A stretch of 64,000 nt of DNA from Schlesneria paludicola DSM 18645 (lineage in GTDB: Bacteria > Planctomycetota > Planctomycetia > Planctomycetales > Planctomycetaceae): assembly GCF_000255655.1 (NCBI RefSeq), contig NZ_JH636434.1, forward strand, positions 2,526,613 through 2,590,612. Direction: 5' to 3'. The notes under the pieces are model-generated. The model was given only the letters and a program-made list of their open reading frames with translations. It was not told the DNA's origin and made no database searches. Positions within the stretch are counted from its first letter, which is position 1, and every line of letters begins with the position of its first letter. The translations under genes and the position numbers were made by a program. Of the stretch, positions 53,113-61,100 are shown one piece after another.

Positions 53113-54626
53113 CGCGTGACCCAGCAACATTCGCCAGTCGATCAAAAGTGTTCTTGTTATTGTGTTCGTCACTGGCTGTAACTTCGTCGGGAATGGTCGG
53201 CTCAGCTTGGGCGGACGAAGATTTTCCCGAACCTGTACCTGCGGTGAAGACGTATGAACTGACGGTCTCGGCCGCGAAGGAACCGAACCCCGCACTGAAA
53301 CACCGATTCGTCGTTCCACTCACTGAACGACACGCCGGAAACGCGGCGGTGTTTTACAACCGTGCGATCATGGACTTTCTGGAAAGCGGCCGGAAAGAGA
53401 CCGAGATGCAAGCCTGGTTCGAACTTCCGTTGGACAAGCTTCCACTTGATGAAGTGAGACTGTTTGTGAACCAAAGGCAGGGACTCTTTGGTGACATCAA
53501 GACTGCGACGACGTGCGACGCGTGCGATTGGGGAATCCGATTCCAGGAGATGCGAGGCAAAGAGGTCGTCGATTTTCGCTTGATTGAATTTCAGTACGCA
53601 CGGTCGCTGGCCCGGTTACTACGAACGAAGGCCCGACTCGAAATTGCCGAAAAGCGACTCGACGACGCAATCACGACAGTCGGACAGATCTATCAATTGT
53701 CGAACGACTTAGCGAAAGCCCCAAACATTATTGTCAATCTCGTTGGAATCGCGGTCAGTTCGGTCGCGGGTGAAACCGTCATTGATTTGCTGGCGATGGA
53801 AAATTTGCCCAACTTGTATTGGGCGTTCCGCGCACTTCCCGATCCGCTCGTGAACATTCAAGCGGCCGCGCATTTGGAATCGACGATGGCCGTTCGCGTC
53901 TTCCCGTTCCTGCAAGATGCGGAAACGGCGCAACGTTCTGTCGACGAATGGAAACAATTGCTGACCGAGGCGTTTGTCCAGTTGGGCGAGTGGACCGATC
54001 ATCCTCAATCGAACTCGGTAGAGAGCCAAGCCCTCTTCACCGCGATGTTGCTGAAGAACTATCCGATTGCCAAGCGCGAATTGATTTCCGCAGGCTATGA
54101 CGCCCAGCGAATCGAACAGATGCCAGTTGGGCAGGTGATTGCGATCTATGCACGGGACTGCTATGCCCATGTCAGCAGCGAAACCTCGAAATGGCTGCTG
54201 GTCCCATTTGCTCAAGGATACGAGCGGCAAAAACAAGCTTCCCAGGAACTGATCGCACAAGGCTATTTTGGCAAGCCTGCAAGCTCGTTGCCCACGCACG
54301 ACCCCTTGATGATCAATACGGAACTAAGTTATGCGTCGGCCCAAGTGCTACAGGCTTCCAATCGCCAGCGAGTCTTGATTGCGGGCCTGACGGCGGTCGA
54401 GGCCATTCGGATGCACGCCGCGGCGAATTCCGGCAAGCCGCCCGCCTCACTTGAACAGATCACAGTCGTTCCCGTCCCCACCAACCCGTCCACGGGAAAA
54501 CGACCGCTCTACCGAGTCGTCAATCAGCGAGCGGACCTGCTGATCCCACCCACCGACGCGGGTCAAGAATATTCCGGCCGACGCTTTCTGGTCACAATTC
54601 GCCCTTCTTCTAAGGAAATGAAATGA
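53109..54626 (+). CDS. Exported helical protein of unknown function
   Basis: 505 residues, starting in an ATGA overlap with the previous gene. It begins with a signal peptide (about 14-35, then A-W-A-D-E-D). The rest is mostly alpha-helical with stretches such as A-R-S-L-A-R-L-L-R-T-K-A-R-L-E-I-A-E and D-A-I-T-T-V-G-Q-I-Y-Q-L-S, compatible with TPR-like helical hairpins but without a clear repeat. C-D-A-C-D-W near residue 140 could be redox-active or bind metal. Similar proteins are seen next to DUF1559-like secreted proteins in planctomycetes. Third gene of the sigma operon. Confidence 0.7.
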   Translation: MTRDPATFASRSKVFLLLCSSLAVTSSGMVGSAWADEDFPEPVPAVKTYELTVSAAKEPNPALKHRFVVPLTERHAGNAAVFYNRAIMDFLESGRKETEMQAWFELPLDKLPLDEVRLFVNQRQGLFGDIKTATTCDACDWGIRFQEMRGKEVVDFRLIEFQYARSLARLLRTKARLEIAEKRLDDAITTVGQIYQLSNDLAKAPNIIVNLVGIAVSSVAGETVIDLLAMENLPNLYWAFRALPDPLVNIQAAAHLESTMAVRVFPFLQDAETAQRSVDEWKQLLTEAFVQLGEWTDHPQSNSVESQALFTAMLLKNYPIAKRELISAGYDAQRIEQMPVGQVIAIYARDCYAHVSSETSKWLLVPFAQGYERQKQASQELIAQGYFGKPASSLPTHDPLMINTELSYASAQVLQASNRQRVLIAGLTAVEAIRMHAAANSGKPPASLEQITVVPVPTNPSTGKRPLYRVVNQRADLLIPPTDAGQEYSGRRFLVTIRPSSKEMK

Positions 54627-56155
54627 TTCGCACATTGTCCCTCGCGGGAATCGTGACTTGTGTGATCACATCGTCGGCGATCGCTCAACAGTCGTTGCCG
54701 ACCGCCGTTCAAGCATGGGTCAACGAGGAAACGGTGCTCGTCGCACGGATCGACCTGACTCGACCTGACCTGGCGACAATCAGCAAGTTCATGATCGAAG
54801 TTCCCGATCCCACAGGTCATTTTGGCCAAACGTCGGCGCGGTTTGGAAGGACATTGCAAGACCTCGCCGCGCTCAAAGTTCGTGAAGCGTTTTTCTTGCT
54901 GTCGACCGAGAGTCTGCCCTATTTACGTCCGACACTGATCGTTCCAACGGACGGGCCGGACGCAGAGCGGGCCGCAATTGTCGATTCGCTGAAAGCTCAA
55001 TGGCAGGACGAAGTCACAATCGCGTCCCATGGAGTCATCGTTCACGAATCAGGTTTCGTGGCTCAGGGGCCGCATAAGATGTCGAGCAATCGACCAGAAT
55101 TTGCGATGGCCCTCGCATCCGTCAAGGATTCTCAGATCCAGATCGCCTTCGGACTGGGAAAAGACGTACGGCGGGTTCTGCAAGAATTTCTTCCTCGATT
55201 GCCAAACGAGTTCGGTGGATCGCCGCTTGGCACCGTCACTGAAGGCTGGAACTGGCTGGCCCTGGGCGTCACTCCATCGTCCAGGCCCTCCGTCAAAATG
55301 ATCGTCCAAGCCAAAGATGTCACGTCGGCCGAAGCTCTTCAACAACTCGTTGCTGCAGGGCTGAAATTGGCACTGGATTCCCCGCAGACGAAAGCGTTTA
55401 TCGGAAGCGGAACGGGATTGCTTTCGCTCCTTACGCCGTCGAGAGAAACCGATCAGCTTGTGCTTTCGTTGACCGACGCGAATCACGGTGCCAGTCGGCT
55501 GATGAATGAAATCGCCACGCCGTTGCTGAATCTGATGGAAACAAATAACCGCAGGTTTCAGACCAAGAATCATCTCAAACGAATCGGTCTGGCGATGCAC
55601 AACTACCACGATCTGCACAATGCATTTCCCGCAGCCGCGGTCGTAAGTAATGATGGCAAGAAACTGCTCAGTTGGCGCGTTCTCATTCTGCCATTCCTCG
55701 ATCAGAAGGAATTGTTCGACGAGTTTCATCTCGATGAATCCTGGGACAGCGAACACAATCGCAAGTTGATTAAGCGGATGCCGGACGTGTTCGTGTCATC
55801 CAATATCACGCGAGATCAACGAGCGAGTGGCAAGACGACGTTTCTCGTTCCAATCGCGGATAAGACACTCTTTGCAACTTCAGAAGGGAACGCAATTAAA
55901 CAAATCACCGATGGAACGTCAAACACGATTATGGTCGTCGACTCGAATTCCGACACGGCTGTTGCGTGGACCAGGCCTGATGATCTTGTCATCGATTTTA
56001 AACAGCCGCTGAAAGAATTGTCCGGCCAGGCCGATGGACGTATCTGGGCATTGTTCTGCGACGGATCAGTCCGCGCGATTTCCGACAAACTTGACGCGGA
56101 AACCATGAGACGACTTTTTCAGATCAACGACGGCGAAGCCATGGGTGAATTCTGA
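54623..56155 (+). CDS. Exported protein with C-terminal DUF1559-like domain
   Basis: 510 residues, overlapping the previous gene by four bases (ATGA). A Sec signal peptide (about 1-21) replaces the prepilin start seen in the other two DUF1559 proteins. The first 290 residues are an unknown mixed alpha/beta region with V-N-E-E-T-V-L-V-A-R-I-D-L-T. From about 305, N-H-L-K-R-I-G-L-A-M-H-N-Y-H-D and N-A-F-P-A-A are the DUF1559 landmarks, followed by S-W-R-V-L-I-L-P-F-L-D-Q and a C-terminal A-L-F-C-D-G-S-V-R. The domain is therefore used here in a soluble exported protein. Last gene of the operon; a strong terminator follows at 56457. Confidence 0.85.
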   Translation: MIRTLSLAGIVTCVITSSAIAQQSLPTAVQAWVNEETVLVARIDLTRPDLATISKFMIEVPDPTGHFGQTSARFGRTLQDLAALKVREAFFLLSTESLPYLRPTLIVPTDGPDAERAAIVDSLKAQWQDEVTIASHGVIVHESGFVAQGPHKMSSNRPEFAMALASVKDSQIQIAFGLGKDVRRVLQEFLPRLPNEFGGSPLGTVTEGWNWLALGVTPSSRPSVKMIVQAKDVTSAEALQQLVAAGLKLALDSPQTKAFIGSGTGLLSLLTPSRETDQLVLSLTDANHGASRLMNEIATPLLNLMETNNRRFQTKNHLKRIGLAMHNYHDLHNAFPAAAVVSNDGKKLLSWRVLILPFLDQKELFDEFHLDESWDSEHNRKLIKRMPDVFVSSNITRDQRASGKTTFLVPIADKTLFATSEGNAIKQITDGTSNTIMVVDSNSDTAVAWTRPDDLVIDFKQPLKELSGQADGRIWALFCDGSVRAISDKLDAETMRRLFQINDGEAMGEF

Positions 56156-56456
56156 TCGCGCTGCATTGTTCGTTGCAAGGGTCGCAATCAGGCTCGCGCA
56201 TTTCGAAAGGGCCCATGAAATGCCTGCACGGGATCAGCAAGGCTATGGATTCCCGAAAGCGAATCCCAGACCTCGGGATCCATCACGACAAACGCGAGTC
56301 GGGGCCGGATCACACAAAGGGATGGGCCCACATCGCGACGTCAGCCGGCATGCCGCGGTTCGGTAAAAGTGCTGTTCAGACAATGCAAAACAGCGTCCGG
56401 CCTCGCAGTGATCGGTCCGACCGATTTGCGACGATCGAATTAGGGCAGGTCACCGA

Positions 56457-56500
56457 AGATACCTGGCGTCAGAATCAGATTTTGACGCCAGGTATCTTTT
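56457..56500 (+). terminator. Rho-independent terminator of the sigma operon
   Basis: AGATACCTGGCGTCA and TGACGCCAGGTATCT form a perfect 15-base stem around an 11-base loop, followed by TTTT. It lies 300 bases past the last gene of the operon, with no gene between. It could also end minus-strand transcription coming from 56546. Confidence 0.8.
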
Positions 56501-56545
56501 GCCTATGTAAATACGAAGTGCCTGCCCACTGACTCCAATAGTCGG

Positions 56546-56734
56546 CTAAGGCGGTTCACATTCCGGCGCTCCAATCGACGAATCCCGTTCCCGTGAATGA
56601 TCCGCGGACTTCGGCCTTTTCTCTGCCGAACCGAGCCCCAATCCAAGCAAACAAAAACTGCACTCGGGTGGAGTCTTGTTCGCCGGAATTACGTTGCCAC
56701 AAACGGCACATCGCACATCAGTCCCATCAGTCAT
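56546..56734 (-). CDS. Small zinc-ribbon protein, possibly a kinase remnant
   Basis: 62 residues from an ATG at 56732-56734 without a clear ribosome site. Two Cys pairs (C-A-V-C-G near residue 9 and C-S-F-C near 22, then L-L-G-L-G-L-G) form a zinc ribbon like the N-terminus of many planctomycete Ser/Thr kinases. The frame stops after a polar tail and no kinase domain follows. It may be a small free zinc ribbon or what is left of a kinase partner of the sigma factor at 57104, though it lies on the other strand. Moderate confidence that it is expressed. Confidence 0.4.
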   Translation of the reverse strand: MTDGTDVRCAVCGNVIPANKTPPECSFCLLGLGLGSAEKRPKSADHSRERDSSIGAPECEPP

Positions 56735-57103
56735 TTTATTCGTCGTTGCTTTCGCTACGTGCGTCCTGGTCGCTACCGCTGGCACTGCCGAAAGATCTCG
56801 CTGGCCGTTTGGAGCTTTCCGAGCATGAATCCAGTTGCGTCAGGAATTTTGACGCGCTAGACTCCAGTTCAATCAACACGCTTTCGTCGCAAAGACAACA
56901 GTTTTTTTTGAGAAATTTTGTTAAATCATCGGTTCGGAAATCGAGGCGAGCACGATCATCAGACTTCCCCCGTGATGGCAATCGGGGCAAACTCTGTTCC
57001 CCTGCAAACGTCATGGCGAGGGTGAAGGCTCATCAGGGCGAGGCCCCAAATTTTCAACAGGCTCTTGAGGATCGTCAGCAGATTCCAATGAATTGGCGGG
57101 AAC
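56735..57103. other. Intergenic stretch upstream of the second sigma gene
   Basis: No gene is recognised. A short A/T-rich tract (TTTTTTTTGAGAAATTTTGT near 56901) may be part of a promoter. Confidence 0.35.
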
Positions 57104-57859
57104 GTGGCAGAACAGTTTTTGGCTGATGATGATCGGGTCAATCGCAGCCGGTTTCAAACAACGCGTTGGAGCGTCGTTCTGCGCATCAAGGATTCCAATG
57201 TCCGTGAGGCCGAAGATGTCTGGAATGAAATCGCTCGCATCTATTGGTTTCCGCTGTATGCCTTTTGCCGACGCAAGGGGACCAACGATCACGACGCCCA
57301 GGACATGACGCAAGCCTTCTTCGTCCATCTGCTGAATGGCAATCGATTCGAATCGATTTCGCCTGAAAAAGGACGTTTCCGCTCGTATTTATTGCGGACG
57401 TTCGAGAATTTCATGGCGAACCACCATCGAAATGCGAATCGACTGATTCGGGGAGGTGGTAAAACGATTATCTCTCTGGAGCAGATGGACGCCGACGCTC
57501 GTTTCGCTCAGGCACAAGCTTGCGACCACTCGCTTGATCAAGCGTTCGATCGCGAGTGGGCAGTCGCATTGCTCGATCGTGTCAAACAACGCTTGTCCGA
57601 ACACTACGAGAGAAGAAACCAATCTGAATTGTTCGCAGCAATTCGGCCTCATTTGATCCCACGCGCGAACGAGTCTTCGTATGCAGAACTCGGCCGCCAA
57701 CTGCAACTCTCACCTGCCGCCGTCGGAATGGCGATCACCAGAATGCGATCAAGATACCGAAACATTCTGCTGGAAGAGGTCTCTGCGACAATCGAGAAAC
57801 CGGAAGACTTGGAAGACGAATTGCGGACCTTGATGTCCCTCTTCAGCGATAAAAAGTAG
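57104..57859 (+). CDS. ECF-type sigma factor of the planctomycete kinase-linked group
   Basis: 251 residues from a GTG at 57104 with GGCGGGAA upstream. It shows F-Q-T-T-R-W-S-V-V-L-R, W-F-P-L-Y-A-F-C-R-R-K-G, H-D-A-Q-D-M-T-Q-A-F-F-V-H-L-L (region 2), L-I-R-G-G-G-K-T-I-I-S-L-E and A-A-V-G-M-A-I-T-R-M-R-S-R-Y-R (region 4). This order of motifs marks the large sigma group that in planctomycetes is normally followed by a membrane Ser/Thr kinase gene. Here the next gene is a convergent SHD1 protein and no kinase is present, so the factor looks orphaned. Confidence 0.88.
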   Translation: MAEQFLADDDRVNRSRFQTTRWSVVLRIKDSNVREAEDVWNEIARIYWFPLYAFCRRKGTNDHDAQDMTQAFFVHLLNGNRFESISPEKGRFRSYLLRTFENFMANHHRNANRLIRGGGKTIISLEQMDADARFAQAQACDHSLDQAFDREWAVALLDRVKQRLSEHYERRNQSELFAAIRPHLIPRANESSYAELGRQLQLSPAAVGMAITRMRSRYRNILLEEVSATIEKPEDLEDELRTLMSLFSDKK

Positions 57860-57929
57860 CACAAAGAACGCGACGGGGTCAGAGAAATGGCGCCTTGTCC
57901 GGACGGCGTTTTGACCGGAACGGGTTCGG

Positions 57930-59849
57930 CTATCGAATGCCCGTCGGCGTGACGTGTGAGTGCCCCAATGTCTGCAAATTCGCCGTCGCCTGACCGGCGC
58001 TCGGCTTCTGGAGGAGTTTTGGCAACTCGACGGACTTAAAGAACTGGTAATCAGGCTTTTCGAGCGATCGCAGATGTCCTTCCATGTTTTCGCCTCGGTT
58101 AAGACTAACGTATCCAGGCGAATTCGTACTGTGCCGCTCCCAGACGGACTGACCTTTGTAAACAAATTTCACATTCGAAGTGAACTCTTTGAACTTATAA
58201 GTTCCGATCGTGTTGAAATGAATCTCGGTTTCTTTCGGTCCTGATTGCGATGCAACGAGGTCGATTGTTCCCATCGGCCCCGCCTGGCAGCCGATCGCCT
58301 CCAGACACGTCGTCAGCCCCTTGATCACGTCATCACGTTTTGAAGCATCGGGAATCGCGTCCGCTTGAATTCGAACTGTCGTTCCCGATTTCAATACGAA
58401 CAGATCTGGTTGAGTCAGTGCTTTGGTTACGAAATCTTTCGCGGCGGGGTGAGGGATCTTGGCAGGAATCAGAGCCCCCGGCTTTTTGTCCGTTCCAACA
58501 ACTGCGAAATAGCTCACTCCATCCACGGCTCGAATCTGCTCGGCCCCGTCGTAGGTCCAAAGCTTCAACTGATTTTCCAGGTCAATCAGATACTTATTCC
58601 CCGCGAGAACGTATTGTTCGTCGGGGAATTCCGCCCCCTCGATCAGAATCAAACCTGGACACGACACTTGATGCTCGAGCTCGCCGGTTGCGGTATTCCA
58701 GACGATGACCTTATCGAGTGCCACGCATGCCAGGCGTGCGCCCGACGGACTAAACGCCATGGACGGACGTTGAAGCGGGACTGGACAGTCCTTTTGTCCG
58801 ACAATTTCTTGTTTTTCAATGTCGAATAGACCGACTTCTTTTCCCGTTGAATAGGCGATCAATTTACGATCGGGACTCACCGCAGGAATGGCTGTAAAGC
58901 TCGATTCAAACTTACAAATGGGCTCGATCTCGGGATATTTCCAGATCACAATTCGTCCGTTGCCACTGCAAGTCGCGAGTTTGTTTGGCCCCAGAAACCG
59001 CGCCCAGACCACATCGCGGCCGCTGGTTGTCTCGCCTTTATAGGGAGTCCAGGCAACCGACTTTGCGATTTTGGTTCCTTTCGGAGTCCAGATCTCCAGG
59101 AGATCATGCTTTCCAAAACCCCATTCCTCTCGGCGCATCACAATTTGCTTGCCGTCATCATGCAGGGCAAGCGGAATCATCTTGCCGGTTGCGACGGCAG
59201 GACTACTCGATTTTCCCGTGGTGAGATCACAGATCGTCACGCGCACCGTTCCCACTTCCTGATGCCGATCGAACAAATAGCCAATGACGGCATGCTTGGA
59301 CGTTTCACCGCCACTGATATGAAGGCCCGCCACTTTTTCGAAGAAGTCCAATCGGCCTGGAATCGAGATCGATTTGATGGACGCTTTCGCAGGAGTCGAC
59401 TTTGGGACCGGAATCTCGACTTTCCAGCTCTCGGTCGTCAACGCCGGGCCGATTTCTTCGGCGGTGGACAGGTCGACGGCGATTTCGCGAATCCCGTCTC
59501 CAACGTCTTTGACACTCTTTCCCGTCTTCGATTTGGATTTCGATTTCGACTTAAAGGGGTCGTTCGCCTTGGGCTTGAAAGGGCTGCCCTCTGCGGCTTC
59601 CGACGCGAACTTCGCATCGGCAACGCTGAGCAGGCTTAATTCGATCTCGACCTCTTCACCATCTTCTTTTTCCAGCGTGACGACGTCATCTTCAAGCTTC
59701 ACGAACCTGGCTTTGATCTTGTTCTTACCCGATTTATCGGCCCAGGAACGCAGTTCCTCCTTCGCCAGGACAAACGACGGACAAGCCAATGCGATAATCA
59801 AGATCCCGATCAACCGACCTCGAACATGGGAATTTTGAAGCGATCGCAT
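57930..59849 (-). CDS. Exported SHD1-domain protein with WD40-like propeller
   Basis: 639 residues; AAAGGAACCT precedes the ATG. A signal peptide (about 1-29) leads an SHD1 domain (about 32-82: L-R-S-W-A-D-K-S-G-K-N-K-I-K-A-R-F-V-K-L), common in planctomycete exported proteins. A linker with repeated K-S-K-S-K-S-K follows, then about seven WD40-like blades (V-I-W-K-Y-P-E-I, V-G-L-F-D-I-E-K, V-I-V-W-N-T-A-T-G-E-L). The last 170 residues (A-K-D-F-V-T-K-A-L-T-Q) form a separate domain. It is likely a periplasmic scaffold or sensor. It converges with the sigma gene. Confidence 0.85.
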   Translation of the reverse strand: MRSLQNSHVRGRLIGILIIALACPSFVLAKEELRSWADKSGKNKIKARFVKLEDDVVTLEKEDGEEVEIELSLLSVADAKFASEAAEGSPFKPKANDPFKSKSKSKSKTGKSVKDVGDGIREIAVDLSTAEEIGPALTTESWKVEIPVPKSTPAKASIKSISIPGRLDFFEKVAGLHISGGETSKHAVIGYLFDRHQEVGTVRVTICDLTTGKSSSPAVATGKMIPLALHDDGKQIVMRREEWGFGKHDLLEIWTPKGTKIAKSVAWTPYKGETTSGRDVVWARFLGPNKLATCSGNGRIVIWKYPEIEPICKFESSFTAIPAVSPDRKLIAYSTGKEVGLFDIEKQEIVGQKDCPVPLQRPSMAFSPSGARLACVALDKVIVWNTATGELEHQVSCPGLILIEGAEFPDEQYVLAGNKYLIDLENQLKLWTYDGAEQIRAVDGVSYFAVVGTDKKPGALIPAKIPHPAAKDFVTKALTQPDLFVLKSGTTVRIQADAIPDASKRDDVIKGLTTCLEAIGCQAGPMGTIDLVASQSGPKETEIHFNTIGTYKFKEFTSNVKFVYKGQSVWERHSTNSPGYVSLNRGENMEGHLRSLEKPDYQFFKSVELPKLLQKPSAGQATANLQTLGHSHVTPTGIR

Positions 59850-60189
59850 AGGTTCCTTTCCGTCTCAAGAATCAAATTCAACGAAAGAAGTGAGGCCCGC
59901 GCCGCAGAACTGCGTCGAGACTCGGGCTTTTGATAGGATTAATAACAGATTCAATCAGACTTCGGGTGAACCGCAAGTCTAATCAACTTACAGGACGAGA
60001 TTCAACAATTAGTCTCCATCTGCCTGTTCGGATTACTCGTACTTGAAGCCTGCCTGCAGGACCGCCAGACTGAATTCGAATTCGAACGCAAAACCCAGGT
60101 CGATTGCCTTTTCTGAGCAACTTTTTAGCACGACTGGCGACAACATGGCATCGACCTACTGAGTGTGCTGTTCAAATGAGGACACCAAC
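59850..60189. other. Intergenic stretch between divergent genes
   Basis: 340 bases with no recognisable gene. It holds the leaders of the SHD1 gene (minus) and the gene at 60190 (plus). Confidence 0.4.
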
Positions 60190-61077
60190 ATGTTGGACCT
60201 TCGCAAAAAAGCTCGTGGCCTGTTGGACAAAGTCCCTGGCGAAGTTCGATCGGATGCCCCAGGGGACGAGAAGAAACTGTTCGAAGAATTGGCAAACGGA
60301 AAGACGCATCGCTCGCTCCAGGAGGAATGGGAGAGCACGAAGCACCTCACCGGAGTCCTGCGGACAGTTTGCATTGACTTTGTCGTCTGGTACTCAGGAC
60401 AGATGGGAATCAATCTGTATAGTACCATCGATCCCAAAGCTCTTAACTTGAAGGTCGATGGCTTTTTCAACCTTCAGGAAACGTTAAAAAAAGCGGGTAA
60501 GTCTCATGCCTGGGTGCCTGCCACGAGTCAGAAGCTGCCTCAATGCGGCGACATCTTGCGACATACCGCGTGGCACGTCGATGTGGCGGTGGGAATGGAT
60601 AAGGGCATTTTGGAGCGGGTCGCCGGGGGGCAAAGCCGGCACATTCGCCCCACAGAGGATGTTACGAAGGAATACGATAACATCATGCGGGTCCGCGGGA
60701 AGAAAGAGTACGAGCCCAAGGATCTGCAAGGCTGGCTGGATATCGAGCTGTTTGCTCAATCACCTCCCGGACCCACCCCGCCCTGGGTCATAGGTTGGTG
60801 GAAGGTGAAGTGGAGAAACGAATTCTATTACTACTATCTCGCTGCCGACGGATCGGCTCGCTGGACGAGGATGCCGCCTCAACCAGGCCCTCCACCACCA
60901 CTCCCTCCCTCAGCCTCTAATCGCGGCAGTTTTATTTTCAATAACCCCAATGGGGTCTCGATCCGCTGGTACGACTCCGAAAGTAAAGAGGATTTTGAAC
61001 GTCAGCCCGGCTCAGAGTCGACTGACATGTCTGGCACTTGGAACGGTATCGAGCCGATCGAAGCCACAAAAATTTGA
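60190..61077 (+). CDS. CHAP-like cysteine hydrolase candidate
   Basis: The ATG at 60190 is chosen because GAGG lies eight bases upstream; an open frame begins at 60163. 295 residues without a signal peptide. L-R-T-V-C-I-D-F-V-V-W-Y-S-G (Cys61) followed about 60 residues later by C-G-D-I-L-R-H-T-A-W-H-V-D-V-A-V-G (His129) matches the Cys and His blocks of CHAP/NlpC-P60 peptidases, which cut peptidoglycan or amides. Next comes an aromatic stretch W-W-K-V-K-W-R-N-E-F-Y-Y-Y-Y, a proline-rich linker (P-P-Q-P-G-P-P-P-P-L-P-P) and a short acidic tail. The match is weak, so this is a candidate only. It may be a secreted effector or toxin that uses another export route. Confidence 0.5.
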   Translation: MLDLRKKARGLLDKVPGEVRSDAPGDEKKLFEELANGKTHRSLQEEWESTKHLTGVLRTVCIDFVVWYSGQMGINLYSTIDPKALNLKVDGFFNLQETLKKAGKSHAWVPATSQKLPQCGDILRHTAWHVDVAVGMDKGILERVAGGQSRHIRPTEDVTKEYDNIMRVRGKKEYEPKDLQGWLDIELFAQSPPGPTPPWVIGWWKVKWRNEFYYYYLAADGSARWTRMPPQPGPPPPLPPSASNRGSFIFNNPNGVSIRWYDSESKEDFERQPGSESTDMSGTWNGIEPIEATKI

Positions 61078-61100
61078 AAACCTCGGTGACTTCGCCCCGG

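Noticed and set aside
56173-56532. A 119-codon plus-strand frame after the sigma operon
   Set aside because: It runs through the terminator hairpin at 56457-56500 and has no coding signature.
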